64,000 nucleotides of DNA. Origin: Silurus meridionalis. Lineage: Eukaryota > Chordata > Actinopteri > Siluriformes > Siluridae. The position numbers and the translations under genes are program-made. Below, piece after piece: positions 22,900 to 36,430 of this stretch. The stretch covers positions 8,878,792 through 8,942,791 of the forward strand of contig NC_060909.1 in assembly GCF_014805685.1 (NCBI RefSeq). The letters run 5' to 3'. The notes under the pieces were generated by a model. The model was not told the DNA's origin and searched no databases. It was given only the letters and a program-made list of their open reading frames with translations. Numbering within the stretch: position 1 is the stretch's first letter; the number at the start of each line of letters is the position of its first letter.

Positions 22900-24039
22900 T
22901 TGAATACTGTAGCCAGTATCCCACAGCCTTTAGTGCAATCTATTGTCTGAGCACTTTGCTGACGGTGCGTTCTGCATGTGACACATCAAACGTGTCACAC
23001 ATGCTCCTTTCATTATAAAACCCTAATAAAACTACCATATGATCAGCCTTTTCCTTATTTAACGGCTATAAAAGGCAGACTGGTTAATTTTTTTCTCTTT
23101 CCAGAATACTGCGGTGACTTGGGTGATGCTTTTTTTTGTAACAATGAGCTACCTTTTGAGTGCACCGCCTGCACGTCTAAGTCCATGTGTACAGCAAGAG
23201 TTTCTATTAAACCACATGAAACACTGTCTCGTAGTTAATGTCTCTTACGTCTGAGTGTCTGTGGTATCAGTGCACTTTTGGTCAGCACTACATTCTACAT
23301 GCTGAGGAGAAGGAGTCCCACCCAGCGCACTCACACTCCCCTTAGGCTGTTTGATGTGGCTGGAGCGGGTGTGGGTGTGTGAGTGTGTGGGTCCTGCTCC
23401 AACCAGATGCCGACCAATCACACACATGCGAGCACACGTATGCACGCACACAGAAACAAGATGGCTACTAAACAGCCCACATAATTGCGGTAATAAAAGA
23501 GGACGACGTGTGTAGTATGCAGCAGGAGAGAGATTGAACTCTCTAAACCAGGTGGTGGTCCATTTTTCCTGTTACAGAAGAAACAAATTACCCAAACACC
23601 TTTCCTGATCTTTCTCCTCAGGCCAAGGAAAGAACGCAACCCAGATGTCAAACGCGGCTAATTTATGAGGCAGGTTCAAGCAAACACCGATTGTAAATAA
23701 AAATAGCCAGGAGATAAGGATAAAAAGATGAGACTGGACTTCGGTGATAAGTGAATTAGAGCTCTAGAGGAAGTGAAGATGGACAACTGGGACGTTCTCT
23801 TCTGCACCTGAGCTGCTCCAGGTGACAAATCATTCCAGACCTCTGGAGCAATGAAGCGATGAAGCTAAAACAAATGTTAGCTCTAGACACAGAATGCTTT
23901 GGTTTAATGGGACAGCAGGAATGTCACAATGGCTTAATGTGTGTTACATATATTTTGCCATAAAACTGCATCACAGAGTCATAAGCGTCACCACAGCAAA
24001 AGGTTAATGTTTTTCTGTCTCATAATAAAGGACCCAATA
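22896..24039. other. Unique DNA, no gene seen
   Basis: Mixed composition with GC-elevated patches near 23280-23420 and 23500-23650. No coding frame with protein-like content. Confidence 0.4.
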
Positions 24040-24410
24040 AAAAATAAATAAATAAATAAATAAAAATGAACATGTCCTTAAAAGTTAGTATTTTTAATAA
24101 TAATATTAATAGTAATAAAACAACAACAATGATAATATATTTTTGGTTTTACAAATAATATTTAATATTTACGAATATATATATATATATATATGAAAAA
24201 ATTATTATTTCAACTATTAGTAACAAAAATGTATTCGTTAATTAAAATAAAATTACTTTAAATGAAAAAATACATTGTAGGATTGAAATTTATTTTAATA
24301 CAAATTCCATATCAGTTATGAATAAAAACCTAATAAAATGATTGAATTTTTTTTTTATATTATTATTATTAATATTTTTTTTTTTATTAAAACTTCCTGT
24401 TTATATTAAT
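24040..24410. repeat. AT-rich low-complexity stretch
   Basis: Starts with (AATA)n at 24041-24066 and includes a short (TA)n at 24176-24194, followed by A/T runs. No transposon ends seen. Confidence 0.8.
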
Positions 24411-24689
24411 GTTCTAAGGTACACTAGTGGGCTTTTGAATCTAAACCAATAAATAACGTCAATTTCTTCTTTCAAACATCTTTAGTTTGTCCTAAGGGTA
24501 TACAAACATTTTGCACTCCAATGTATGTGTTATGATCAACTAAAGATGTTTATTGCTGACATACTGCATGTTTAAAGTTTGACCTGCACTGAAGTACTGT
24601 TTATTTACACAGTGAAAAAGAAATGGTGGGATAAACGGGTAAATAAAAATTCTGAACGAGAAAAAAAAGAGAGAAGAAGAGAGAGAGAA

Positions 24690-25165
24690 GGGCCTGAGGG
24701 AGAGGTTACGAGGTTGTGAATGAGCAGTTTGTCATAGGCGAGCGTTTGAGGGCCCATAAATCTTAGCGTGATCAGGAAAGGGCTCACGGCGAGGCGGCGA
24801 GCGTTAACTCCACTTACCCATGTCAGATGTGAGCATGGAGAAGCATTACTTGAAAAACTTGCTGTTCGGTGAAATGTGACTGTAAAACAATCACCTTTAC
24901 ACACACACACTCTCAAGCCTTGTGGGCATCATAGGAGCGGTGCAATAACCTGCTTGATGAATGGTCCTGTTCTGACAGCTATAGTGGCACACCGGTGGCC
25001 CGTGTCTGACCCTGATCATGTGATCGAGCCGAGCGCAAAGTTCCACAATTCCCACCTGTCTTCAGGTGACAATGGGCGGGCAAATGGGGTTGGCTAATTA
25101 CGGCCTGCATGCACAGCACGCCATTTAAGCCTTTTTGTTGGCTTGATACAAACAAAGCCTGTTTA
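24690..25165. promoter_or_regulatory. GC-elevated unique block, candidate regulatory DNA
   Basis: Two high-complexity GC-elevated segments (24700-24890 and 24940-25160) separated by a short CA patch. No repeat family. Short frames on both strands overlap and do not look like protein. Contains GGCTAATTACGGCC around 25091-25104, a homeodomain-type TAATTA core. Candidate conserved non-coding element. Confidence 0.3.
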
Positions 25166-26172
25166 GAGCTATACAACCGTTACTGCGTGACCCTGTGAGC
25201 CAAAAAAATCATCCAGAAAACGTATACAATATATTAGAAAGTTACCTAGTTTAAAGTTCTGATTAGGGTTTTCACTTGTGTTACATGTTTTCTTTTATAC
25301 AAATGTTTTCACACATTTTATTTAAAGTAACCTTGTAATTATCCAAATTAGAAATTTATTTGGAAATAAGGCAATGAACTTACAGTTTAGGGGTGGAGTT
25401 AACATTCCCACCTTTCCTTAAGGCTTTTACTCGAAATGTAATCCAATCACATCACAATCATTTGCTCGATTCTGTGAACATATTAAATGAGCTTTATGTT
25501 GCACAGCTTTCAGATTATGGGGAATAGATGAAGGGTGGACGGGTCGATTAGTCAGTAAAACCTCCATTGTGAGGCCCCATTTTGGCGTGTGGAAATTGGT
25601 AGCTTATGCAACAATGTATTGTAAGTTAGTGTGCTCACAGAGTGCATTAATACATATTGAGTGAATTAAACAAGTATGTACAAATGTTCAAGTCTATATA
25701 TCCACAAGTCTGCAGGTCTTTGACCATCAATTCAGATCTGACCTGTGGCCTTCTCTCGGCATGAGTTATTTAAGTCTCTTGACATGTATAACTGCTACTA
25801 GAAAAGTTATACAATGGCTTTGTGTTGGTATTCATTTTGCTTGCTTTTTCACGGTTTCCACTTATTTGCATCTTGATAATTTTAAACAGATCATCTGTGG
25901 ATTGTGTACACAAATTAATCCAGCTAATATAGTTAAAGGGTTTCTGAATAAATAGCAATAGTAAATAGTAATAATGTACAGCAACATTTGAACATACATG
26001 CCAAAGATGTAACATATATGTTACAAGTTCCTAGACAATTCGTATTCCTATACATGAAGCGCCAGGCAGCTACTTATTTTTTATTTTTTTTATAGCTTTT
26101 TCTTTCCTCTAAAGTAAAGTCTACTACCAACTGATTTTCTGTTTGAACAGATAAACAGAAGCAATGGGAAAT
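25166..26172. other. Unique AT-rich DNA, no gene seen
   Basis: No recognised gene or repeat family. Confidence 0.45.
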
Positions 26173-26191
26173 CCCCCCCCCCCCCTCCCCC
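26173..26191. repeat. Poly-C tract
   Basis: A run of C interrupted once by T. Such tracts are also frequent sites of assembly or sequencing length error. Confidence 0.9.
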
Positions 26192-26739
26192 AGGTTGAAA
26201 GGAAACCAAGCACTAACCTCACAGACTGGTAAACACGTAGAACAATTTAAACAAGCAATAAACTTAATTACAGTTCAGTTGCTTATGACATGATAATTAC
26301 TGAGGAGGTACATTGTTCCAAAAGGCATAACTTCAAACATGAAGAATGAGGGAGGTAGAGATAGAGAGAAAGATTGCAGAGAAAGTATGCAAGATAGACA
26401 TGACAGGAAAAGAATAGAAGAAGGGGGGAAGAAATAGAGCCAACCCCTTTCATCTATCATCCCTCCTACCACACCAGCACCTGAGTCATATTGTTATTCT
26501 CGCCAATTATGACTTAACAGCCCATGCCTGAGGACAGAATACAAATGTTTCAGGGTTGAACACATTCCTTTCTGTGGTAACCTGAGTAAGAAATGCAGTT
26601 CAAAGTGAGTGGAAACAGCAGAGATAGTTAACATTTGATTGGCGCGAACGGAAAGGAAATAAGTGTGTGAGAGAAGAAACATCTCTTTACAGACATTCTC
26701 TCACAAATCTCAGCTACCATCAGGTGGAACATGACAGGG

Positions 26740-27010
26740 TATATGGCGATACCTGCGGGGAGAGTCGCGAGGTTGTGTAATTACCAGAGCAATTTATGTT
26801 TTCCAACGCTTTAATTATGTGTACAATTGATTACCGGATTAATCACAGATCCCTACATGTTATTCAAGTCTGTGGAGGAATTCCAGGTTATTCTTGTTCT
26901 GTTTCGAACGAGCGTAATTTACAAGCGGATCGTTTAGAGTCCAAAACTATCCTATCAGGGGGGTTAAAAGGCAGTAAAAGGGAAAAAAGTAAGAGTGCTA
27001 CAGACATGTT
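26740..27010. promoter_or_regulatory. Unique block with homeodomain-like sites
   Basis: Repeat-free stretch with several homeodomain-type cores within 100 bp: GTGTAATTACC, TTTAATTATG, AATTGATTACCGG, GGATTAATCAC. The 77-codon plus frame over it has no recognisable protein features. Candidate enhancer by inference. Confidence 0.3.
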
Positions 27011-28840
27011 AAACTGCAATATTGTGTGAGTGTGTATGTGTTTAAACTTTGCCAGGTGTTTGAACTACAGGATCACCTGACCCTCCTGCTGTGTGGACAC
27101 GGCTTTTGTTTCAGCCTATTAAGTAAATACTGAAATTAAAGCAGTGTGGCATATAAAAGGCTGCAAACAGCCAGCAATTTGTTGAAAGGTGCAGGCGGCC
27201 CAAGCAGCCCCGGAGGCACACCAAAAGCATGTACAGAGCATAAGCACATACAAAAAAACTGAAAAAAGAGCAGGAACAGCCCAAAAAAGAGGCATGTGGC
27301 CTAAAGCACTTGTGTGCATGTGTGTGATAAATTAGATAGACTATTTGCATGATTGTCCAACATGGTCTCTCGTTTTATAAGGAGTCATCGACCTGAGTAC
27401 TCATGAGCGAGATTCGTTTACGGCTGAATCAATTAAAACTCTTTATAAGTGGGATACCAAAGGAGTCATAAGTTAATCGCTTCAATGGGGCTTTTGCGAA
27501 TCACTTTGAAGAGCCAAAGTGAAAAAAAATTGTAAATCAAAACATCTATAGGGTGGTAAAAGCCTAGAGTAAGCGGTTTTACACACTTCAGCACACCTCA
27601 ATAGACGTCCACACATCTCAATACAACTCTGGTGCATGCCAGCTGCACCACAAAAAAAACATATGAACACAGAAGAATTTCTTCACTTTATTTGCAATTT
27701 TTTATACTTTTGAGGATGAATGACTTTGGGAGTGCGATATGTAAAAAAAGACAATTATGAATATTATGCATGGTATTTCTTGTGCAAGTGTTTTCAACTT
27801 TCTTTACTATTTCACTGCTATTTCCATTTAAACATACTACTTATTTGGGGCCAACCAGATGTTCATACAATGTCAATCAAGTAAGACTGTGGTCATTTCA
27901 TACAGGAACAAAACAAAAAGCAATGAAGCGGAATAAAAATTACAAATATAAACATTACGTGCAATTAATTTTTCAAGTGGTTCCAACTTCCTGAATGTTC
28001 CTGAACTCTCCTGCTATTCAAATGAAATTTATTAGGGTTAGTGTTTTAAATTTTAGTGTTTGTGACTTGGAAGCCAAACAAAATGCCATAAAATGTCAAA
28101 CACATTTAATTCACTTTCATACAATGAAGGAAGAAAAGGTATGTGCTTATCACTATCACTTATTTGAACTTAAACAAATTTGTGTGTCAAATGTAAGATG
28201 ACTTTTTTATGTGCTTGTTTGTGTGAAATTAGATCAGTTTCTTTACAGAATGAATATAAATGTTTGTCTTTCAGTTTGCTTTATCAACATGACCCGCCTT
28301 ACCCTCCCTGTTAACAATGTCAATGTGGCTTTTATTTTCATCTAGGTGATGTTTTTAATCAAGCCACTGCCCAAACACAACATGTTCTGTAAATCTGCAT
28401 TATGTCTACATGTTTTGAGTGTTGACATTAGTGTGTAGACAAAGAACTGGGTGGATCAGAGAACAAATTGTAATTATTTTTATTACATATGGGTGTGATA
28501 CATTTATTCGTCCTGATACAAAGAGGAGCAGTCTAATATCGCCACCTCGATGTTTGTACAGCTATTGAAATCATGCCTCAAGACCTGAAGCATTCCACTA
28601 ATGTTTGTGCATGCTAACAGCTTGGGGCTCAAGTCCATACATTTTAAACGCCCTCTGCTACACGTATATTGGTTTTAAATAATCTAAAGATATTATATGT
28701 GACTTTCTTATTTGTTAGAATGACTTTGGGAGATTTCAAACCAAGAAAACAGAAGACCTATGACCTTTTCCTTCAGCATTAGCCTTGCCAACAACTGGAA
28801 CACAATGAAAATTATTTTAACAGCTGTCTAATGTTAAAAA
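27011..28840. other. Unique DNA, no gene seen
   Basis: Several short overlapping frames (60-80 codons) on both strands. None has known motifs or protein-like composition. Confidence 0.45.
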
Positions 28841-28841
28841 A

Positions 28842-28929
<88 letters not shown>
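28841..28929. repeat. (CA)n microsatellite, interrupted
   Basis: Two CA tracts separated by AAACACACATATA. Confidence 0.96.
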
Positions 28930-28931
<2 letters not shown>

Positions 28932-29008
28932 TAAATAACCGACCCACATTATTTCATTCAAATGATATTAGCAGTTGGAATCAGTAAAAAAAATGTATAG
29001 ATGATCAT

Positions 29009-29100
29009 TTATTTAATCTTTATTTAACTAGGGCATTTGCACAGAGACCAAGTATAATCTCATTTAGAAGCAAGTCCTGGCCAAGAAAATCAGCACAACA
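29009..29100. repeat. Possible teleost dispersed repeat fragment
   Basis: TTTATTTAACTAGGGCATTT and AAGCAAGTCCTGGCCAAGAA lie in the order of a fish repeat I recall, but most intervening bases are diverged. Class unknown. Confidence 0.35.
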
Positions 29101-30599
29101 GCTACTACACAATAGGCAAAACAAACTATACTAATCAAAGTAAAACTGAAAGAAATACATGAGCTAAAAGGAAATTATACTTTTATAAATAGCTTCACAA
29201 CTAATAATGAAATTTAACTGCATACTAAATTAAAGTGTCAGTTGGAAATAGAACAGCAGAAAGAATTTTGTTATTGGTATTGCTAGGATGTTGCTCGTGT
29301 ATGCGGAAGAGGGCAGCTAGCGCATTCTTCTGAGAATGTCACTATGCCCTGTGGTGCATCAGGAGCAGCAGTTTGACAGCATACAGTGGTTGGAAGTAGA
29401 AATAACTTTCACTCTCCCTGTTTAGCAGCTGTCATATAATACAGGAGAGCTGGCTGGTAGGGGTAGAAACTCACTTTTTAAAAAAAAATACAGTTTGTTT
29501 TTGTTGTTGAGGTGTCAACTATGGTGCAAAATATCCTTATTGTTCATATTTTTTGACACAGCAACATCTGACAGGGTTTCTTAAACAACCACATAAACTG
29601 AATGTTCTATAAATAAAAAGAAAGTCTTAAATCTTTGAAGGGGTAATGATTGGTCAAAAAAAAAGTCAAATCTGTAATTGTTTTAATATCAAAGAAAGTC
29701 AGAGGAAAAAAAAAATGACGTACACCAAGTACAATTTTGAAATGTGGGAAATAATAATAATAAAAAAAAACTACACCAAACCTACAAATTTAATCAACAC
29801 ATTCTAAAGCATAGTCTACAGAACAATAATATACCAACAGCCGTTCTAGACACATCATTCATCGTTCAGTCTTTCCTTGTCATGACGTTCACATAAATAT
29901 TTTTTGCAGTCATGTTTTGCTTTACTCTTCTGTACGGTTGTAGTACGAAAGCAATAAACTTGTCAGAAGCTAATTTTTTTTTTTTCATCACATACAAGCA
30001 ATGCAGAAATCAAATCTGGTGTAATTTTATAAATGGCCACCTGTCCAAGAACAAGATGTTGATATGGATGATGTTGTAGATGAATCAATTACACAGCTTG
30101 TGTGCAAACCTTGATGTCATCTTCAATAACTTTCAAGAAGGTTTTTTTTTTATTATTATTATTATTTTCTAAGGCAAACGCTTTCTTTTGAAACCCCTTT
30201 GGACTGTTTTTGCCTCGGCTTACAGGTGCCCACATTACCCAAAATACTGTTCAAATACTTGCTGATAGTGCTGCTGATACCTTTATATCCACCGAAAGAT
30301 AGCGATAATTCTCTGGTGTATATTTTAATGGTAAAAAAAGAGTTTCCACTTATCATTGCTGGAAAATAGAGAAAGAGGGGGCGAGGACTTTTTGCTTTTC
30401 GCATTCTTTTCAGGAACTAACAGCAAAACCTGATGTTATTCATGAAGTTTAAGATTATTTAAATTATTTAATCATTTATAATAATCATTTTATAATCATT
30501 TTCAACAAGCAGCAAATTCAAAGTGTTATCATGAATGTTGCAACATTTTCAAATGTTTAACAAGTTCCAGGGTGGAGCTTTTTATTAGCAAATACCAAA
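29101..30599. other. Unique AT-rich DNA, no gene seen
   Basis: A/T-rich, with several A or T homopolymers. No recognised gene. Confidence 0.45.
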
Positions 30600-30860
30600 G
30601 AATCATAGTGTGATTGCATTGATGCAATACAAGCTATGTGTGTGGGAAGCATTTGCATTTTACATGTAATGATAATTACGCTAAATGGATCATTGATCAT
30701 CATCGTCAAGCCGCTCCAACCACCAGCTAATCTCAAGCAAACCTATTTAGCCAAAAGCATGACCACCGAGATTTTGCCTATCGTTATCCCTTAGAACAAC
30801 TCTGAACAGAAGAAACACATCTCAGACGGTAGCAGAGGATCACTCAGAGCCACCTTTCAT
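30600..30860. promoter_or_regulatory. Unique block, candidate regulatory DNA
   Basis: Repeat-free. Includes CATTTGCATTTTACATG (octamer-like ATTTGCAT) around 30651-30667, followed by GATAATTACGC and GGATCATTGATCATC. No coding frame. Inference only. Confidence 0.25.
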
Positions 30861-31512
30861 GGCAAGGGAGAGCGTTTTCAATGTTTTTCTTTTTTAGATT
30901 TTTAAGTTTAGTTGTGACTAATCAAAGCTCATATCAGACAGTAGCCATGTTTTGGCTCTGTGCCATCATAAATAGTACTTGGGTTCACAGAAAGACTAAA
31001 AACAACAAATAAAAAGTCAAACAAACACAAACAAAACAATACATTTTATGCCAGACAATCAAAACAAGTTTTTGATCTCGGGACATGACCTGGTTGTTTC
31101 GACGAGCGTGCTGAAGGTGAAGATTTGACATAGTCTCTCTTATAATTTTTTGTTGCAGCATGCCTGCAACACCTGTTCAACAACGCAGCACACGTGCCAA
31201 TTGAAAATTACTAGGTGAGTCTTTGATGGTGGTGGTTAGGCTTAATCAAATAGAAAAACACTGGGGTTATAACCCCACTTTTCCCTCCCTGCCGTTGATT
31301 CGTAAACAAGACTGTTTTATGCAAGTCTATTTTGGGGTGTCATGGGACAGCATAATAATAATAATAATAGAAGTAGAACACCTGCAGAGATATAAACTCT
31401 ATGACACAAGGTACAGTATATGTTAGACATGACATCCTAGCAACCAGAACAAACCTGCAATCAAGCACAATGCAAATCATTTGCATTCTTTTGAAGCTTA
31501 TTTAAGACTTAA
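30861..31512. other. Unique DNA, no gene seen
   Basis: Nothing recognised apart from a short (AAT)n near 31353-31368. Confidence 0.45.
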
Positions 31513-31912
31513 AACTGGTTGGATCATCAATAAACCAACCACATACCAATCTGATTTAATTCCTCTAAATTTCTACTTCAAGCGATGAATTAAGATGCCG
31601 GAAATATCTGGTCTTGGATGTTTTCTTAATTGACTTGTAATTGTCTCTGAATCCGCAGAATTGTAGCTTAGTCTTAGGCAGTGGTGTTATTAAATATCGT
31701 ATTGATTAAAAAAACTTATTTTAATGAATCTTTTTGCATGTATAAAGCTATACTATATAGTAATTTCTTAAAAAAAAAAAAAAAGAAAAAAAAATTAATA
31801 ATAATAATATTAATAATATTAATAAATAAATAAAAACATCCCGTTTTGGATTTGACAATGGCATTGTTGTCTTCAGACCTACCTGGAACCTACTACAGCT
31901 ACAACATATCGG
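31513..31912. repeat. Tandem segmental duplication, copy 1
   Basis: Begins AACTGGTTGGATCATCAATA and ends near GGAACCTACTACAGCTACAA. Copy 2 follows after five bases with the same block order. This copy has an A/T-rich insertion at about 31771-31835. Confidence 0.85.
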
Positions 31913-31917
31913 AAAAA

Positions 31918-32290
31918 AACTGGTCGGATCATCACTAAACCAAACACATGCCTGATTTAACTCCTTAAAATTTCTACTACAAGCTTTGAATTAGAAAGTG
32001 CTGAAAACATCTGGTCTTGTATGTTTTTTATATTGATTTGCACTTGTCTCTGGATTATCAGAACTTTATTTGGTCTTAGTCTTGGGCAATTGTATTATTA
32101 AATATCGTCTTGACCAAAAGATTTTAAATCAAAAGTTATTTTAATATCTTTTTGCATGCATAAAGCTTTGCCTCAACCCCCTTAAAACTTGACAATGACT
32201 TAGTCCTGGTCTTGGGCCAGTTTTACATTCGACAATGGCACTTTTGTCTACAGACCTACATGGAACCTACTACGACTACAATATATCTGA
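31918..32290. repeat. Tandem segmental duplication, copy 2
   Basis: Begins AACTGGTCGGATCATCACTA. Shared blocks with copy 1 include CATCTGGTCTTGTATG, TATTAAATATCGTCTTGA, TCTTTTTGCATGCATAAAGC and CAGACCTACATGGAACCTAC. By eye most aligned blocks are about 80% identical, so the duplication is old. No open frame is preserved in either copy. Confidence 0.85.
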
Positions 32291-33550
32291 TAAAGAAAGT
32301 GTCGATTTCATCACTCATGATGTAATATAACTGATTAGGAGTAGGAAAGCCTTTTTTTCCCCAGCAAATGTCCCAGACAGTTTAATGAAACAAGCAAGCA
32401 GTAAACACTGTCACTTTATAGCATCGATATTTTATATGCAATAATGCTTTTTGCATCAGAAAGGCAGAGACCGAGTGTTTAGCTAAAGTCTGACTAATTT
32501 CTCTGACACTACAATCGTTCCTGCATGGAGGATTTCTGCTAATAAGTCATGGCAGTATAAACATTTTAGACTGTTTGCTACGTCATTAATACAAACAAAA
32601 TTGCCTACGTGTGATATCCTTGAAGTGCGTCAATGTTTGATTTGGGACGTCATGCTTTCAGAACAAACTGTAAAACAAACCCATGAATCATTTGAGGTTT
32701 TGTATTTTTGCTGTGTAAAACAAAGCCTCTAATGCGGCTAAATCATGTGTTAACATGGAGGCTATTGTTTGGTATTAAACTAGTAAAATCATATGCTAGC
32801 ATTAGTATCCTGTTTAGCAGGATGCCTTTTATTGCTTGCAGAAAGATAAATGATTTATGACCTGTTTAATTCTGTTTAGTTTTTGCTTTTAAATGCCGAG
32901 TGTTTCTATAATACTATACATGAGGCAAGACGTTTGAGTAGACGTTAGCGTTAACAGGTTGAGCAAGGTTCTCAGGTGACCTGCAGCTAACTACCATGGA
33001 AAGGTACAGTAGATAGAACAGTGTGTGTGTTTTGTGTGTAACGGGTTAACGCTAATCTGGAATAGGTAGGTCCAAGTAGTACCGCTGAGTCTCAGAAATC
33101 TAAGGAGAAAGCAGACATGTTTTAGAAGTGCGTGTGTCTGATCTAATAACTGTCTATTGGAAATGATTTAGACTTATGACAAGCTTCTACCCACGCACAG
33201 ACGCACATAAAAAAAATACATGTTGCACACAGAGGCTTTTTGAGTGCACTGGATCAATATGCAGTAGTCAAGATTGTGTGTTTTTGTGTATACCCCTCCT
33301 GCCCCCTGGCTCTCTCCTGTGGCCACTGGCTGTCCTCTTTTCCTCATCTCTTCTGCTTCAACTAACACACACACATGTCAAAGGCAAAATGATGTTTTAT
33401 CTCTATCAGGTCTCCTGTAGTACAGCTCATACAGCATGGAAGTGAAGCTATATACACACACACACATCTACACATCCCCTGTGTTTCAGTCTTGTTCACA
33501 ACACTGTACAGATATAAATGGCTTGTTCATGTAGCTCTGTCGGCCCTTGG

Positions 33551-33553
<3 letters not shown>
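32291..33553. other. Unique DNA, no gene seen
   Basis: Mixed composition. Overlapping frames at 33174-33445 on both strands are not protein-like. Confidence 0.45.

Positions 33554-33584
<31 letters not shown>
33554..33584. repeat. (CT)n microsatellite
   Basis: About 15 CT units. Confidence 0.95.
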
Positions 33585-33590
<6 letters not shown>

Positions 33591-33798
33591 ACACTGACAT
33601 TCTCTGACAGCGAAGAACGACAGGTACAGGAATGTGCAGTGGTTCAGATTTAATGCTCTAAAAAGCACCGGGTCCCTCTGCTACCTACTTACCTTCAATC
33701 ACAGCTAACATCACAGGACAGAGGAAAGGGCAAGAGAGAAAGGCTGCTTTTGCTCAAATCTCAGATCGATAGGACTGAAGTGGATAACAGATGCTGTA

Positions 33799-33800
33799 AC

Positions 33801-33854
<54 letters not shown>
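33799..33854. repeat. (CA)n microsatellite
   Basis: About 27 CA units with one early G interruption. Confidence 0.96.
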
Positions 33855-33856
<2 letters not shown>

Positions 33857-35240
33857 CACAGAAACACAAGGATGCCAAACATGATGGCACACTCTGACCA
33901 GATGATGCTCTCAGCACCACTGTGTGACCTCTCACTTACTTACTAGCAATGAGTTTTACACTCTAGAATAACAACAAAGAATACAAAATATTTTTACTCA
34001 CAAAATATAAGGTATTTATGGTTAATTCAAATAAAAAAAGAGAATTCTGAAGATTGAAAAAACTTCAACTATGATTTCTGGGGCAAAGCACAAAGAGAAG
34101 GATCAGATTTATGTTTTTGATTTACAGTAGAATCCTATGTGGTCTTCTCTTGTAATTCATCCACCACAAGGAATCAGCGTGTAGTGCTTTCTGAGATGCT
34201 TTTCTCCTCACCATGGTTGTAAAGTGTGCTTAAGTGTATTACTGTAGACTCTAAACGTCTCGCCATTCCTCTGTGACCTGTTTCATCAACGAGAGTTTTC
34301 TTGCTCACACGAATTACGCTCAATGTATTTGATCATTCAGTGTATACTGTGAACTCAGAGAGAGCATATGTGTAGAATTTAGTAATTTCATGTAGATATA
34401 AAAAAATAAAATGCATTATATATATAAAAAAAAAAAAAAAAGGCAATTATATACAATTATATTTGTATACTTAAATGAAGTCAGATGTAAAGTTCGTTAG
34501 GAAAGTTTCTTGTATTTACAGTTGGCCACTCAAATACTTGACCTCACCAGGTTTAAAACCCAAGAGACTGGTAAAGATTAGGTTTCTGCTTCAGAGGCAG
34601 TACAAGAACACACCATCCGCATCACACGATTCCACTCACCACTACGGTGCCTTAACAGCTGAGCTTCCACTGCAATTAAAAGCAGACAAAACATCAGCAA
34701 ATTGTTTTTCAAATTTGCCTTCCAAACAAGTTGTCCTAAAAGTTGTGGCTAACTCAATGCGTGTACTCCGCAGGCGACGCAGAAAACATTTGAAAGGTAT
34801 TGTTCTTCATTTGCTCCTAAAGTTTTTCTCCTTGTTTTCACGGATCTGACTTGCTCGGGAATAGTGAGGTAGAGGCCCATGGGCAAAGCCGGGAATTTAA
34901 CATTCGCTAATCTGCTGCTAAAACAAAGTGGAGCAGGAGAAGAAGTGGGGCGCTGAGAATGAGAGATGGCAACAGGGAAGAACAGACACAGTGGGAGGAA
35001 GGTAGAGGAGCTGGGAACGAGGCACTTCCGTTAAAGTCCTCGGGCATTCATATGTTAATGCTGCCTGCTTCCTATGCTTACTGTCAACAGGATCTTGCTA
35101 AGGCATATAGCCTCCAGCGGTGCCTGCGGAGCCTGGCGGCAAACGAACAGCATACACACTAAATCCAACTTGTCTGTACAAACATGCACACATACATCAA
35201 CCTGCCTTTGCAAATGCACACAGGCCTTCTCGACCTTCTC
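33855..35240. other. Unique DNA, no gene seen
   Basis: The 124-codon plus frame at 34475-34849 lacks recognised motifs, and its composition drifts along its length. 34860-35150 is GC-elevated and repeat-free. A poly-A run lies at about 34427-34441. Confidence 0.4.
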
Positions 35241-35262
35241 AACACACACACACACACACACT
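35241..35262. repeat. Short (CA)n microsatellite
   Basis: About 11 CA units. Confidence 0.9.
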
Positions 35263-36395
35263 CACACAGCTTTCTCTACGCCAGGTTTAGTTACTGATTA
35301 ATCCCCGTGAGCTTTATGCTGAAAACCTACAAACATCCCGCCGTCCATGTCTCCTTTCACCTGCTTTTGTCTGAGAAACAAACCTGTGTTACACACTCTG
35401 TACGTCACAGCGCTAATAAGGAGGACTGAAACAGAAAATTGAAGATTTATTTGTAGGGCAAAGGCAATTTTTTATCCTGTTGAAAAGTTTGCAGCTATGG
35501 ACAGGAGCTAGCGACAATTATGGCTTGAATTAAATAAAGGCAATTCCACACTGTATATGAAAAAAAACTCAACCTCATATTTATAAAGAGAAACAAATAC
35601 TGTCTTTACTGCTGTAACACATAAACTTACATTTTTTTAAGTAATAATAAATCACAGATTTTATCTAGTAAGTTTGTTCCTGCTATTGCTTACAGTATAG
35701 CAGCTATAAACAGTCTTTCCCTCACTAGGCTCTCCTACAGTCACATTCTGGAATAAAAATAAATAAATACATAAACAAATCATGTACTGTAGTGTCTCAT
35801 CCTTTAATGATATATGTTTCTAGAAATTACAGTTTTAAACTGCAAAATATGATAGATATATCTTGAATAGCCATGTTTATCTAAAATATTCTATGATACA
35901 ACATTATTATATGATTCAAATAGCAAACTGCAAGCTTGAGTAGAATAATGTCCAGAATTATGGTTAATGACCTTATATTTGGTCTCGAGCAATCTAATAA
36001 TACAAAATACTGAATAATTTGACTATAATTAAATATAATATTAAATATAATATAAAAAAAGAGACAGAAACTGAAGAAAAAAAAAACTTTCACAGAAAAT
36101 GCTGATTAAAAATACAGAAAAATTTACCACATCAACAATTAAATAGGCAAGACAAAAAAATGTAACACATAATACATAGAGGAATAATTAGAGATGGTGC
36201 TAATAGAGATTATTTTCTGTAGTTTTCTTTTTTCTTTTCCATCTTCATATTTCAAATCAACTGAAATAATTTTAGAAGATCCAGTGACCTGGTTAACTAG
36301 AGTACAGTGTTGAGCTCAAACCAAAGCAAAGCAAAAGTTTTACTTCCACTCAACAAAACAGACTTTTAGCTGTTAAAGCACCTTATTGTCATGAC
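35263..36395. other. Unique AT-rich DNA, no gene seen
   Basis: AT-rich with A-runs near 36053-36087. No recognised content. Confidence 0.45.
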
Positions 36396-36430
36396 TGTCA
36401 GGTGTCCACAAACCTTTGTCCACATATGGT
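36396..36430. mobile_element. Tc1 family A terminal repeat remnant
   Basis: TGTCAGGTGTCCACAAACCT followed by TTGTCCACATATGG matches the right-hand tip of the copies at 49.5 and 53.3 kb. No interior survives. Confidence 0.55.

Noticed and set aside
34475..34849. 124-codon plus-strand frame
   Set aside because: No recognised domain, uneven composition, no upstream promoter or splice features.
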